Program-made: the position numbers and the translations under genes
From: Vandiemenella viatica
Taxonomy: Eukaryota > Arthropoda > Insecta > Orthoptera > Morabidae
DNA length: 64,000 nt
Assembly (NCBI GenBank): GCA_031002005.1
Contig: JARYHS010008074.1
Coordinates: forward strand, 281,233,930-281,297,929
Direction: 5' to 3'
Notes under the pieces: model-generated
The model's database searches: none
The model's input: the letters and a program-made list of their open reading frames with translations, nothing else
What the model was told of the DNA's origin: nothing
In this document: piece after piece, positions 52,601 through 56,549 of the stretch
Layout: every line of letters starts with the position of its first letter
Position numbering within the stretch: the first letter of the stretch is position 1

Positions 52601-53811
52601 TTCTCTAAATATTTTCGAGGATTTACAATTTAACTGTCTAATTACTATGATTTTAGCAATTATATATAAACTTTAATTTTAAAACTTCCTCTTTTTATAC
52701 AAGAATACTGACATTATATCCACCGCCGCTTCTAACAAACCAAACAACAGTGACGGACGGCAAGCACAACAATGAACGATTTCTTGTGATTGTTGGAGCT
52801 ACAGAGCGATGGTCTCTTTGTTTAAGCGGACGGTATTGCCAACAATTATATTCTACTATAACGAATGAGCACAGCCGCCTGGATCGCATTTGAAAAAGCG
52901 CTAGATCAACCAAAAAACAAATATTCATAACAATAAAAGTAGACGTGTTTCGACACCAAAGGATAAAAGAAGGTTATTATTAATTTTTTTTTGTGTCACA
53001 CTAATTTCGATTACTATTTTCGAAATGTGGGTGTCACCCCCAAACGGGTGACACCCAGGGCGGACCGCCCCCCCCTAGCTACGCCACTGGGGTAGGTACC
53101 CTTAACTACCCTTGATCTCAATGGAAAATAATGTCCTAATGAAGACTTTTTTTATTCAAGCAAATTCCGAGAAGTTTAACTTGTCTAACTAAATATTTAC
53201 TCAGTCTTCAGTATTATAAAAGTCTATTGAAGGTGCTTCAGTGTTTAAATAACTGAAACATCAAAATCATTAAGCTGAAAGTATTAATTGCTAACTTTAT
53301 GAATCTTAAGGGGGTGTCCATTAATTAGTTACATGAGGTGTGAGGTTTTTTGTTTTTTTTTGGGGGGGGGGGGGAGAATGCCATATGGTGATGTGAGATC
53401 TTGAGGGTACCCCTTCTGCCGACGACCTAGAGGTTTCTCTCTCTCTACCTCTACTGTTCTTTAAGAAATTAGAAAGATGATGGGAGATTCCTGTCGACCC
53501 CCCATTTCACCTCACATAATTAATGGATGCCCCCTAACTTGACCAAAATAGTATTGTGATAGAAGTGGTTTGTTGCTGAAATTGAGGTTATGGGATTTGT
53601 GTCGGGGATGAAAACTTGTGTAAGAGAATTTTAAGTATTAAATCTCTTCGTCCATTTCACTAACTAAAATTATTCATTTCAGATGTCAGATTTATTGTGT
53701 TAAAAAATGTAACAGATGGATTTAGTGAGCCTTGTGTTATGGACATAAAAATAGGCAAACAAACATGGGATCCTGAAGCAACAGAAGACAAGATACAAAA
53801 TGAGAAGGCAA
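13655..53811 (+). CDS. IPMK: inositol polyphosphate multikinase, 5' part (four exons)
   Basis: IPMK phosphorylates inositol trisphosphate and higher inositol phosphates using ATP, in cytoplasm and nucleus; this is family knowledge. Four pieces join in frame (13655-13672, 13848-14040, 29256-29432, 53683-53811) to give about 172 residues. Family IPMK proteins are usually about 280-420 residues. Landmarks in order are PPDTVPLENQVAGH, GILKHKDGKVLKP, GEREIKFYEELQ, VLKNVTDGFSEPCVMDIKIG and QTWDPEATEDKI. The signature P-x-x-x-D-x-K-x-G is intact. The DPEAT context after it separates IPMK from IP6K and IP3K. The C-terminal catalytic half, including the SLL and IDF motifs, must lie beyond 64000. Introns are 175 bp, about 15.2 kb and about 24.3 kb. 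Confidence 0.92.
13848..14040 (+). CDS. IPMK: IPMK exon 2
   Basis: A T-rich tract and ATTACAG precede the exon, and a consensus donor GTAAGT follows at 14041. It encodes the N-terminal region ending in LENQVAGHCLSDGKNSI plus the first base of a glycine codon (phase 1). LENQVAGH is the conserved family start block. Length up to this block (about 60 residues) is typical for IPMK. Confidence 0.92.
14041..14764. other. start of IPMK intron 2, unassigned
   Basis: AT-rich intron sequence with no feature recognised. Confidence 0.4.
14768..15905 (+). pseudogene. LINE reverse transcriptase, C-terminal half, CR1/Jockey-like
   Basis: A short out-of-place copy of the LINE 3' part (14768-14965) is followed by reverse transcriptase from GPLLFIILMNNCVD through SFADDIMLYKRI (the catalytic ADD box, about 15040). 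Next come ISNWVGKHGMKINAKKSQ and HLGITFDNKLNW. After one frame break at about 15360, LVRPLLEYGSVVWDP and ELERVQKRAARFVSGNY follow, ending at a stop near 15834. Everything upstream (endonuclease, fingers) is missing, as expected of a 5'-truncated insertion. Further 3' ends of this family are at 9860-10050 and 19285-19740. Confidence 0.85.
15738..16100 (+). repeat. tandem duplicate of the LINE 3' end
   Basis: The last about 180 bp of the LINE (GGGATTGGAATGAGTTACC to CCATTGCAATTAAA) is followed directly by a second, diverged copy (about 15925-16100) with the same landmarks, including GGGTGTGTAGGGAAATTG. The period is about 180 bp. Confidence 0.7.
16101..16577. other. unassigned intron sequence
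   Basis: AT-rich with several T and A runs. Nothing recognised. Confidence 0.4.
16578..18090. repeat. degenerate tandem array, about 285-bp units with 140-bp halves
   Basis: The array opens with AACCGACTTCAAAAAAAGGA. The anchor AACAAAGAGAAAAATACTGT, with variants, recurs at about 16812, 17113, 17396, 17676, 17818 and 17953. Spacings are about 301, 283, 280, 142 and 137 bp, so the early units are dimers of a 140-bp half-unit. A second anchor (CTACAGTTGACACCATTTGA type) marks the alternate halves near 16910, 17210 and 17490. Units are diverged by many substitutions. A long + strand open frame (17510-18088) is a by-product of the repeat and not a gene. Confidence 0.75.
18091..18532. other. unassigned intron sequence
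   Basis: No feature recognised. Confidence 0.4.
18533..19277. mobile_element. large foldback element
   Basis: Arms of about 175-185 bp (18533-18703 and 19093-19277) are inverted copies sharing GGAGTCGGTGCCAGC / GCTGGCACCGACTCC at the inner edge. They also share ACCTTGCTTAGGAAAAAGTA-type sequence. The 390-bp spacer is unrelated and non-coding. The right tip abuts a LINE 3' end at 19285, so the target duplication could not be defined. Confidence 0.7.
19285..19740 (-). pseudogene. LINE 3' end, inverted
   Basis: Minus-strand reading gives ELNWESLEDRRRVERVLGMY, then DNHDHKIAL and VGKGVRDWNQLPS. This is the same C-terminal tail as the LINE ending at 15834 (ELEWNSLQDRRRMRRVMGVY). A short 3' untranslated tail extends to 19285. 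Confidence 0.8.
19741..20599. other. unassigned intron sequence
   Basis: No coding region or repeat recognised. AT-rich. Confidence 0.4.
20600..21310 (+). repeat. Penelope-like element, C-terminal end plus 3' tail
   Basis: The stretch from about 20640 matches, in opposite orientation, the C-terminal end of the element at 56550-59300. Shared landmarks are the reverse complement of GGACTCTGATAGCATGGACC and TTGAACCACCACTAACC. It continues with a tail holding GGCAGTCTCCTGCAACATCC and TGTTGATAAAGAGCTAAGACC. An apparent minus-strand frame at 20620-20808 is only the antisense of this element. Confidence 0.65.
21311..21649. other. unassigned, ends in a CT/AT microsatellite
   Basis: No feature until the (CT)n(AT)n run at 21628-21649. 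The run supplied the TA target of the mariner that follows. Confidence 0.5.
21650..22945 (-). mobile_element. mariner element
   Basis: Termini CACGAGGGTAGGTCCAAAAG (left) and CTTTTGGATCTACCCTTG (right, inverted) lie between TA dinucleotides at 21648-21649 and 22946-22947. The length of 1.3 kb is typical of mariner. The interior carries one minus-strand transposase gene with frameshifts. Confidence 0.9.
21790..22740 (-). pseudogene. mariner transposase pseudogene (D,D34D type)
   Basis: N-terminal helix-turn-helix text includes CTPFDIHVRLQNVYRDSSPS and HWVKLFKFGRESLEDDP. GRPATVITDENIASV and the first catalytic block VTADETMV follow. After a frame break near 22150-22290 a second frame gives LLHDNTPVHTAMHVKAIVKE and LAPSDNFLFSKLK. 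The spacing between the second and third aspartates is 34 residues, which defines mariner proper. The frame break and the split into two overlapping frames show it is inactive. Confidence 0.88.
22960..23530. repeat. Penelope-like fragments, mixed orientation
   Basis: Minus strand 23310-23480 encodes PLGSFPCNRPCCKMCDIHHA, the cysteine motif that precedes the GIY-YIG domain in this family. 22960-23170 resembles the family's 3' tail, and 23230-23290 carries the tail's end in + orientation. A TA-rich run sits at 23284-23300. The pieces are rearranged copies. Confidence 0.55.
23531..24179. other. unassigned, low-complexity G-rich and CACC-rich sequence
   Basis: (GGT)n and a run of about 13 G occur near 23713-23735. 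From 23850 to 24080 CACCCCAATTGTTGCCACC-type words repeat, and CAGTGGCGGTTACAGG at about 23853 looks like a hAT-type end without a partner I can place. Confidence 0.35.
24180..25135 (-). pseudogene. LINE fragment, endonuclease end to reverse transcriptase start
   Basis: On the minus strand NRIVIFGGDSNLQ (about 25060, end of the AP-endonuclease) is followed by a linker with SNWFSESI. HPEDIKKEIRKLKIHKGAGI and NCCLPQDWKR follow, the usual start of non-LTR reverse transcriptases. Many stops and frame changes are present. This order and orientation support one decayed copy rather than unrelated pieces. Confidence 0.65.
25136..26059. other. unassigned intron sequence
   Basis: Contains a C run at 25337-25347 and T runs near 25620 and 25735. 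No gene or repeat recognised. Confidence 0.4.
26060..26470. repeat. three diverged tandem units of about 167 bp
   Basis: TATCTCCC recurs at about 26084, 26253 and 26417. Each is followed by sequence like AATGAGGTGTCATTTTAAAG and, in the first two units, by CGACCCTTAAAGGGCAAAA or CGACCCTCAAAGGGCAAAA. Spacings are about 169 and 164 bp. No coding capacity. Confidence 0.7.
26471..26959. other. unassigned intron sequence
   Basis: No feature recognised. The last bases (CACACGGGTCATCTAGTA) could be the end of a further element. Confidence 0.35.
26960..27830 (-). pseudogene. Penelope-like element, C-terminal part and tail
   Basis: Minus-strand text gives KPKTNGNPVFLSQFSPGI (about 27800), then CNQLTCLHCQ, a remnant of the GIY-YIG domain start. 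It matches the element at 56550-59300 (KPTKTNHNPVLVTQYSPGL). The 3' tail at 26960-27140 contains TTCTTGAAGAAGAGGATAGCC and AGAAATAT. Frames are broken. Confidence 0.7.
27831..28345 (+). pseudogene. Penelope-like element, head-to-head with the previous copy
   Basis: Plus-strand text gives LVHKQIYQA, then TILSFLGQFYAGLESLNQIF and SRPPSLKNI. This is the same protein region as the minus-strand copy that ends at 27830. The tail follows with TTCTTGAAGAAGGGAATAGC and CCAAAATATTG. The two copies meet at about 27825-27835, where TTGGAGTAAAAGGTACCTGT and ACTCCAA form a near palindrome. Confidence 0.7.
28346..29255. other. unassigned intron sequence with (GAT)n
   Basis: A GAT microsatellite lies at about 28518-28546. 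Open frames on both strands over it are low-complexity artefacts. No element recognised. Confidence 0.4.
29256..29432 (+). CDS. IPMK: IPMK exon 3
   Basis: A polypyrimidine tract and TTTTAG precede the exon, and the donor GTACAA follows at 29433. It encodes GILKHKDGKVLKPIEKP, GEREIKFYEELQRAT and SFVPKFLGT, the N-lobe of the kinase. It leaves phase 1. The alternative donor GTGAAT at 29420 would leave phase 0 and break the frame with the next exon, so the 29433 donor is preferred. The exon interrupts TE-rich sequence on both sides. Confidence 0.93.
29433..30450. other. start of IPMK intron 3, unassigned
   Basis: AT-rich. One small direct repeat (CTCACACCTTCCTAC near 30118 and its neighbour near 30100). 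No element recognised. Confidence 0.4.
30451..30655. repeat. two tandem copies of a 100-bp unit
   Basis: GGTTCAGAGCGATGGTGACG and GGTTCAGAGCAATGGTGCCG begin two copies that end in GTGAAAAATTGTAATCGTAG. They differ at only about five positions. They directly abut the 3' end of the minus-strand Penelope-like element, so they may be its terminal repeats. Confidence 0.8.
30656..32300 (-). pseudogene. Penelope-like element (reverse transcriptase and GIY-YIG endonuclease)
   Basis: Penelope-like elements encode a reverse transcriptase related to telomerase and a GIY-YIG nuclease. On the minus strand three pieces lie in order. The first is the reverse transcriptase fingers (about 32200-31993, with LVRFDIVSLYNNEP). 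The second is the palm with catalytic LRYVDDTVVVWPHG (about 31840). The third is GIY-YIG with GVYEIPCTCGWMYIGETGRT (about 31230). Stop codons separate them (for example before 31993 and 31525). The N-terminus is truncated. It belongs to a different Penelope lineage from the copies at 20600, 26960, 43690 and 56550. Confidence 0.88.
32301..32680 (-). repeat. Penelope-like 3' tails
   Basis: Two short pieces (about 32380-32470 and 32545-32670) carry, inverted, the CTTTGGTGAGTGATGTGGGT and AGGTAAGTGGTGG-type ends seen at 21200, 55330 and 60930. They resemble the tails of the other Penelope family and are not part of the element before them. Confidence 0.45.
32885..33487 (-). repeat. 3' LTR of the Gypsy-like element
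   Basis: It shares ACATACAAGTTCTGCATCACC-type text, TTTCTGATGATTA and AACATGTTAAACCCAATGGT-type text with the copy at 43093-43676, with scattered substitutions and small indels. The minus-strand start TGTTGTGTTGAAACAG is preceded by a short purine run. Confidence 0.65.
33488..34767 (-). other. LTR element interior, 3' side, mostly unassigned
   Basis: Minus-strand 34179-34385 contains FLMCSDAF and SHIVLVTDVLN, which faintly resemble the start of a retroelement RNase H domain. No other motif is seen. CCCCTCCCCCCATGTAGCCC at about 34611 recurs in diverged form at about 37500. Confidence 0.3.
35919..36495 (+). repeat. family A SINE inserted in Tigger
   Basis: The pol III A-box TGGTGTAACAG and B-box GGTTCGAATCC are intact. 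The body includes GGGTTTTCCATGGTTTCTC and GGCAAATGCTGGGATG, and the tail ends in a 12-A run. TCCTCCATGG flanks it (35909-35918 and 36496-36505). Removing the nested palindrome leaves about 246 bp. This is the best preserved copy of the family in the window. Confidence 0.88.
36052..36369. mobile_element. perfect palindromic insertion with hammerhead-like core
   Basis: Two identical 127-bp inverted arms (36051-36177 and 36208-36334) surround a 30-bp spacer, followed by a 35-bp unpaired tail (36335-36369). AAATGCTGGGATG occurs at 36039-36051 and 36370-36382, a 13-bp target duplication. Each arm contains CTGATGA, a GGCAGC/GCTGCC stem with a 7-base loop, and GAAACGTT (36243-36277 on +, mirrored on - at about 36108-36142). 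This resembles a hammerhead ribozyme core, though one extra A separates CTGATGA from the stem. No coding capacity. Arm identity implies a recent insertion. Confidence 0.8.
37408..37874. other. LTR element interior between Tigger and integrase, unassigned
   Basis: Contains two C-rich runs (about 37489-37501 and 37540-37551). No coding region recognised. Confidence 0.4.
37875..38830 (-). pseudogene. Gypsy-like integrase
   Basis: In minus-strand order there are pieces of the zinc-binding region (RNCFERMKHDQLQ; SCITRQKVKADNI), then the core PNDFLPVDIYRSL and GIAYICVVLDVSSRF. GNPVE and MRELGRKFRTY follow, around the third catalytic residue, and then a C-terminal TYEVGDLVLVQTHF. Stops and at least two frame shifts break it. 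Protease and reverse transcriptase are not recognised upstream of it. Confidence 0.75.
39256..39870 (-). pseudogene. gag-like coiled-coil fragment
   Basis: Minus-strand 39256-39528 encodes a strongly heptad-patterned stretch with repeats of KFESQTKQLDTKSESQIKQ and LEQHFQDEFQQYSHNM. The piece at 39637-39870 begins MAEQAGQPIKGFAS. Coiled coils like this occur in Gag proteins of Gypsy elements. No zinc knuckle is seen. Assignment rests mainly on its position between the LTR and integrase. Confidence 0.45.
40167..40385. mobile_element. palindromic MITE
   Basis: Arms beginning ATGTACACACTTTGACA and ending TGTCAAAGTGTGTACAT share GGCCGCCGCTGAAAAATTCT and its complement over about 85 bp. A 45-bp centre lies between them. 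A TA lies next to each end (40165-40166 and 40385-40386), although the left tip has one extra A. No coding capacity. Confidence 0.7.
40685..40697 (-). repeat. inner edge of the 5' LTR, left of piggyBac
   Basis: TGTATCATCTTAA corresponds to TGTGTCGCTTTAA at 32885. The rest of this LTR continues after the piggyBac at 43093. Confidence 0.5.
40698..43092 (-). mobile_element. piggyBac element in the LTR
   Basis: TTAA target copies lie at 40694-40697 and 43093-43096. The termini are CACGTTCACTGCCGG (left) and CAGCAGCGAACGTG (right, inverted). Near both ends are palindromic words such as CACGCGCTTGCGCGTGG (about 40941) and CTACGCGCTAGCGCGTGAT (about 43017). The transposase lies on the minus strand. 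The intact insertion site is visible at 32891 in the sister LTR. Confidence 0.9.
41102..42817 (-). pseudogene. piggyBac transposase pseudogene
   Basis: The N-terminal acidic region (LTDDEIENLLADLSDEF) is followed by IIWENDPTTVQQFPFSRSEC and NPIDYFRHLFTKDILD. The first catalytic block (ISLDESMI type, about 42030) comes next, then NYYTSYELAKCL (about 41790), KWKDKREVNYIST (about 41640) and MAGIDKQDQMLAYYPCERKT (about 41490). The C-terminal zinc domain has QCKSCF, NCTVC and YCLDC (about 41110-41200). The pieces are in correct order but split over several frames. The aspartate expected before NYYTSYE is lost. Confidence 0.88.
43093..43676 (-). repeat. 5' LTR of the Gypsy-like element, main part
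   Basis: It aligns by eye with 32891-33487 over about 580 bp, including CCACATACAAGTTCTGCATT and CATGTTAAGCCTAATGGTTG. It resumes exactly at the TTAA duplicated by the piggyBac. Confidence 0.65.
43690..44300 (-). pseudogene. Penelope-like GIY-YIG fragment
   Basis: Minus-strand text gives CNKPCCKTCSMH, then LTCLHCTASYIGLTTQ and PCLMVRAIKAYTDT with LHRWELIYQL. These match the cysteine motif, the GIY-YIG start and the C-terminal end of the element at 56550-59300. Broken by frame changes. Confidence 0.7.
44470..44740 (-). repeat. Penelope-like tail, inverted partner of 47205-47425
   Basis: GATGGCTGGGAATAACAAA and TGTGATCACATTGTCACC pair, in reverse orientation, with TTGTTCCCAGCCACCATCG and GATGTGATCACATTGACACC at 47205-47425. 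They are diverged copies of one Penelope tail subfamily. Confidence 0.5.
44741..46589. other. unassigned intron sequence
   Basis: AT-rich with no coding region or known repeat recognised. A longer minus-strand open frame at 46346-46765 overlaps an inverted SINE and is not a gene. Confidence 0.4.
46590..46790 (-). repeat. family A SINE, inverted
   Basis: Minus strand carries the B-box-like GGTTTGATTCTCC, the body GGGTTTCCCATGGTTTCTCC and CCATTCCTAGTGTTAGGGTC. It aligns with the copy at 35919. The tail is truncated or decayed, so the left boundary is approximate. Confidence 0.6.
46810..47425. repeat. Penelope-like remnants
   Basis: 46815-47100 resembles, inverted, the C-terminal end of the 56550-59300 element (GAGGTTGTGGTATCAGG against GAGGAGCTGCTGCTACTAGG). 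47205-47425 is a tail copy in + orientation. Too decayed to translate. Confidence 0.4.
47426..47825. other. unassigned, includes a GTTT microsatellite
   Basis: A GTTT/T-rich run at about 47447-47485. Nothing else recognised before the hAT target duplication at 47826. Confidence 0.45.
48790..48900 (+). repeat. tRNA-like SINE head
   Basis: ACTGGTGACTCAAATGACTG resembles an A-box region and GGTTCAAATCC at about 48845 is a B-box. The body does not match family A. It could be a solitary tRNA-derived remnant. Confidence 0.4.
49291..49499. mobile_element. short hAT-type element
   Basis: The termini CAGGGCCGGATTAAGACAGC and TTAATCCGGTACTG are inverted, with flanks CAGCGCTG (49283-49290) and CTGCGCTG (49500-49507), matching at 7 of 8 bases. 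Both ends carry GTAGCAAATGT-type sequence in inverted orientation. It is related to the element at 62565-62848. Confidence 0.75.
49830..51211 (+). mobile_element. Tc1-like transposon
   Basis: The ends CACACACTGGCGCAAATTAA and TTTTTGCCAGTGTAAC are inverted, and TA flanks both (49828-49829 and 51212-51213). The 1382-bp length is typical. Transposase text on the + strand is degraded. Confidence 0.8.
50080..50930 (+). pseudogene. Tc1-like transposase pseudogene
   Basis: GASYREISQRIGRSALSVYR (helix-turn-helix, about 50165) is followed by HVFTDESRFCLWQSDNSRHV (first catalytic aspartate, about 50500). AAISFDSMTELAVVDGTMTA follows. In another frame a QQDNARPHIAA-type block (about 50765) and EQHSPQICPQ appear. 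Several stops and a frame shift make it inactive. Confidence 0.8.
52020..52100 (-). repeat. tail of the tRNA-Ala-like SINE
   Basis: T-run followed by AAATGGCTTTCGGCCTTATC and AGCCACACAGCC matches the 3' end of the SINE at 3858 (AATGGCATTTGGCTACTGAG). 5' part missing. Confidence 0.5.
53310..53534. mobile_element. Harbinger-type MITE close to IPMK exon 4
   Basis: GGGGGTGTCCATTAATTAGT and TTAATTAATGGATGCCCCC-type ends are inverted and flanked by TAA on both sides (53307-53309 and 53535-53537). A TWA duplication is typical of PIF/Harbinger. The 225-bp body has a T-run and a run of 14 or so G. The right end is 148 bp before the IPMK exon 4 acceptor. Confidence 0.7.
53683..53811 (+). CDS. IPMK: IPMK exon 4 (inositol-phosphate kinase signature)
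   Basis: The acceptor TTATTCATTTCAG precedes the exon. It joins exon 3 in phase 1 to make DVRFIVLKNVTDGFSEP and then PCVMDIKIGKQTWDPEATED. The P-x-x-x-D-x-K-x-G signature, which contacts inositol phosphate, is intact. The donor is probably GTAAAA at 53812 (phase 1). A GC donor at 53808 (AAG|GCAAGT) matches the splice consensus better and would leave phase 0, so the last four bases are uncertain. Later exons are outside the window. Confidence 0.93.
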
Positions 53812-53921
53812 GTAAAAATAAAACTTTTATTGTAGGTTATGATTTGTATGGCAGTTCTTATTTTGTCAGTTTATTAAAATCTTTTGCAACGTCCCCAATT
53901 TTACAACTTCTGAATAATTTT

Positions 53922-54180
53922 CTAATGCCTTGCAGGATATTGTAGCAATTCTACAGAAATCTGATCTATTCTTACTGCTTTATTTAAATTCAAATCATTC
54001 AAAGCCCTTTCAAATTTTGCCCTTAAAAATGATTCTTCTACATCAATAATATCAATAACTTTGTCACTTTGCAGCACACTGTTGTTCACGCCATCCAGTT
54101 TAGGATTTTTTTGAGACCTTTTTTTTTTATGCATAATGTTTCTTTAACTGATTTTATTTTTTCCCGTCCTTCTTCAGTTG
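53922..54180 (-). pseudogene. LINE fragment at the reverse transcriptase start
   Basis: Minus-strand text gives FLRAKFERALNDLNLNKAVR and IDQISVELLQ. This resembles the segment before the reverse transcriptase in RTE-like LINEs (usually E-AL-L-NGKA-GID-I). A SINE follows at 54181. Confidence 0.6.
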
Positions 54181-54405
54181 AATTTCTGATACATCAAGCC
54201 TGGAATTCAAGAGGGCATGAGTTCAAATACCATTCTGACAATCCAGAGTTTGGTTTTCCATGGTTTCATGAGATCATTTCAGGTTAATACTCAGATTGTT
54301 CCTTTGAAATACCATGGCCGATTTCCTTCCCATTCCTTGCCCCAAATAATCTCTTGTCCCTAATGAATTCAGTATTGATAAGATGTATGGTATAGTCCAA
54401 GTTAA
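54181..54405 (+). repeat. family A SINE
   Basis: The B-box-like GAGTTCAAATACC is followed by GGTTTTCCATGGTTTCATG and CCATGGCCGATTTCCTTCCC, then CAGTATTGATAAGATGT. It aligns with 35919. Diverged. Confidence 0.7.
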
Positions 54406-54603
54406 TATATATAATATATTTTTTTAATCTGTCATTTTTTAGACCCAAATTTTGTTGAAATTCTATTTTGCATAAGATTCATTTAGATTGTTTTTTAATT
54501 GTGCTAGGTGCTTTTTTTTACAGTTTATTATAATCACATTGTTATCAGAGTCTTTGCATGCCTTTGAGCATACTTAACAGTCCATATGTTGATTTGTTAC
54601 CAA

Positions 54604-54820
54604 ATCTTGCGGGTGAGCAGTAATGCTTGGGCCTGGCATTTGGGAGGACATGTGTTCAAATCCTTGCCCAGTAATACAGATTTCAGTTTTCTATCATTTC
54701 TAAAAATGATGGCCATCATGATTCCTTCAGATGGCCAAATTCTTTTCTGTTCCATGCCCCCAGTCGTTTGCCACCTCTAAAGACCTAGCCTTTGTTTCTT
54801 AATCTATGTTTAGCATTGTA
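54604..54820 (+). repeat. family A SINE
   Basis: TGTTCAAATCCTTGCCC (B-box), CAGTTTTCTATCATTTCT and TTTGCCACCTCTAAAGACCT follow the family order. It lies 200 bp from the previous copy in the same orientation but is separately diverged, so it is a second insertion. Confidence 0.65.
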
Positions 54821-56128
54821 TTATGTAGCAGATATCCACCTTATCTCCTGAATGTTCCCCCATGTATCTCCTTGTAGTATGATTCTTAAAAAGCTTCTTT
54901 ACAGTGGAAACTTAAAAATCTAACAGCCTGTTTCCTTCTTCTACCTTACAAAAATTCTATACAAAATTCTCTTATTTTTCTTCTCCTACTACCACACTCC
55001 AACCCCCGAGAAGTATGTATTTTCATCACACTAAAATGGTCAAAAATGGTCTTCGCCAAACGATTACAACTTCTGTGTATCAAATTTAACCTAAAACTAG
55101 TTTTTTTCAAAGTGCTATTTGTTTTTGTATCAGTTAAATAAAATTCAAATATGAGATCATTTTTATATTTTTTGAAGACATGTAACTTCATACTTTGGAT
55201 CATGTGGAAATATGCATTTCTAGATTTTTTTGTAAGTGAATATTGTTACTTTCTTCCATCCAAGAAAGGGACTTTTAGCGTAACTGAAACAGTCTCCCAA
55301 ATTAATTTATAAAACCATATAAATAAATTAGGATAGGGAAATGAGCCACCACTTACCTTTAGATGACGAATGTTATAAGGCACCCTTTAGTTCACCAAAA
55401 GCATACCCACTAGCCATCCCCAGCAGTAAATTATCCTATAAATCTATTTTGAAGTCGCTTATGCTGGACTTAGAAATTTCGAGAAGAGTGATTGTCTACT
55501 TGAAGAGATTTTCCTGCATTTATTTCCACATTGAAAAACTCATCATTAGAATTATTTTAAAGTGTATGTATTATATCGGGAAAAATTTATTTTAAGAGAT
55601 AATTCAGTTTGATCACGTTTTGAAACACGCGATTTGAAAAGTAAAAAGCTAAGATTTGAAATATCTTTGACTTGAGTAAAGCTACAGCTTATCTTTTATC
55701 ACCAGCTATAGTCAGCACTGTTCTGGATATTTTGATAGTAAAATTAACTAATTTGGCAAAGTTTAATTAGTGGTTTTAATTAAGAGAAAATAATTAACTT
55801 TTTAACCAGAAGGAATACAGATTTGAAATTTATATTAGTAAATAGCCTAAATTAAGACAATCACGAAAATACAATGGTTTCGGTAAAAAGTTCAAGCATT
55901 TGTCTGGTAATTCAGTTTTTAAAGACAGATTGTCGCTAATTGTTGTTGGAGTTCAAGAAAGTCCACCAAGTTGGTCATGTGATAGACTTCAATTTTAAGC
56001 TTATAGAAGTACTTTTGAAAGTAAAATTAAATTAAAACAGGTAGAACATGATCATAGGAAACCCTTGCAAAAATTGCAAGTTAAACTATTTTGTACTTTG
56101 GGAGATATTAATCAAAGAAAAAAGTTAC
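54821..56128. other. unassigned IPMK intron 4 sequence
   Basis: At 55325-55365 a short inverted Penelope tail (GGGAAATGAGCCACCACTTA) is present. Otherwise nothing recognised. Confidence 0.4.
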
Positions 56129-56160
56129 TGACGTCATAGGCCATGACAAGCTTATAAAAG
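56129..56160 (+). promoter_or_regulatory. CRE plus TATA-like module, perhaps a solo LTR promoter
   Basis: TGACGTCA (56129-56136) is followed 16 bp later by TATAAAAG (56153-56160). The next 400 bp (to about 56540) include ATTTCAATTACCCTTCGCA and have no coding region. The spacing suits a pol II core promoter, such as that of an LTR. I could not identify a paired LTR or terminal TG...CA, so this is tentative. Confidence 0.35.
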
Positions 56161-56549
56161 ACCATGCAGCCACCATGATTTGTCTCATTCTTTCACTGGA
56201 AAGTGATCATGTGACTCTGCGCTAGTTAGCGGAGCGAATTTCTCCATGCAGTAGCGGTTTCGGCAAATTCCAACATGCTGTAGTAGTGTACTCACTAATG
56301 TTAGGTGGACTTAGGGAGTTTGTCTTCTCGTAAGATTTTGCTTAACCTGTAATCTTCAATGAAATTGTTGTTTGATGCTTTATCGGCGTATATGGTACCG
56401 ACAACATACAAGTGAACTTTATCAAGAATATAAGTATTGTGTTACTCTGGAACTGTGTCAAGTGACTTTATTTCAATTACCCTTCGCATTTGGGGTTTAA
56501 TACGAATGTGTTGTAGCCGATTTCTTAAATATATAAGGTACCAGTAGGC

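Larger units (their letters stand above)
47834..53089. mobile_element. 5.3-kb hAT-type element without recognisable transposase
   Basis: The ends CAGTGGCGTAGCTAGCG (47834) and CTAGCTACGCCACTG (53089) are inverted. GGGTAGGT flanks both (47826-47833 and 53090-53097), an exact 8-bp duplication. GGGTGACACCCAGGGCGG occurs just inside both ends. The interior holds a nested Tc1-like element, a short hAT-type element and SINE pieces, but no hAT transposase text. It is probably a long non-autonomous element. Outside the nested pieces (47900-48780, 48900-49290, 49500-49829, 51212-52019, 52100-53000) nothing is recognised. Confidence 0.85.
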
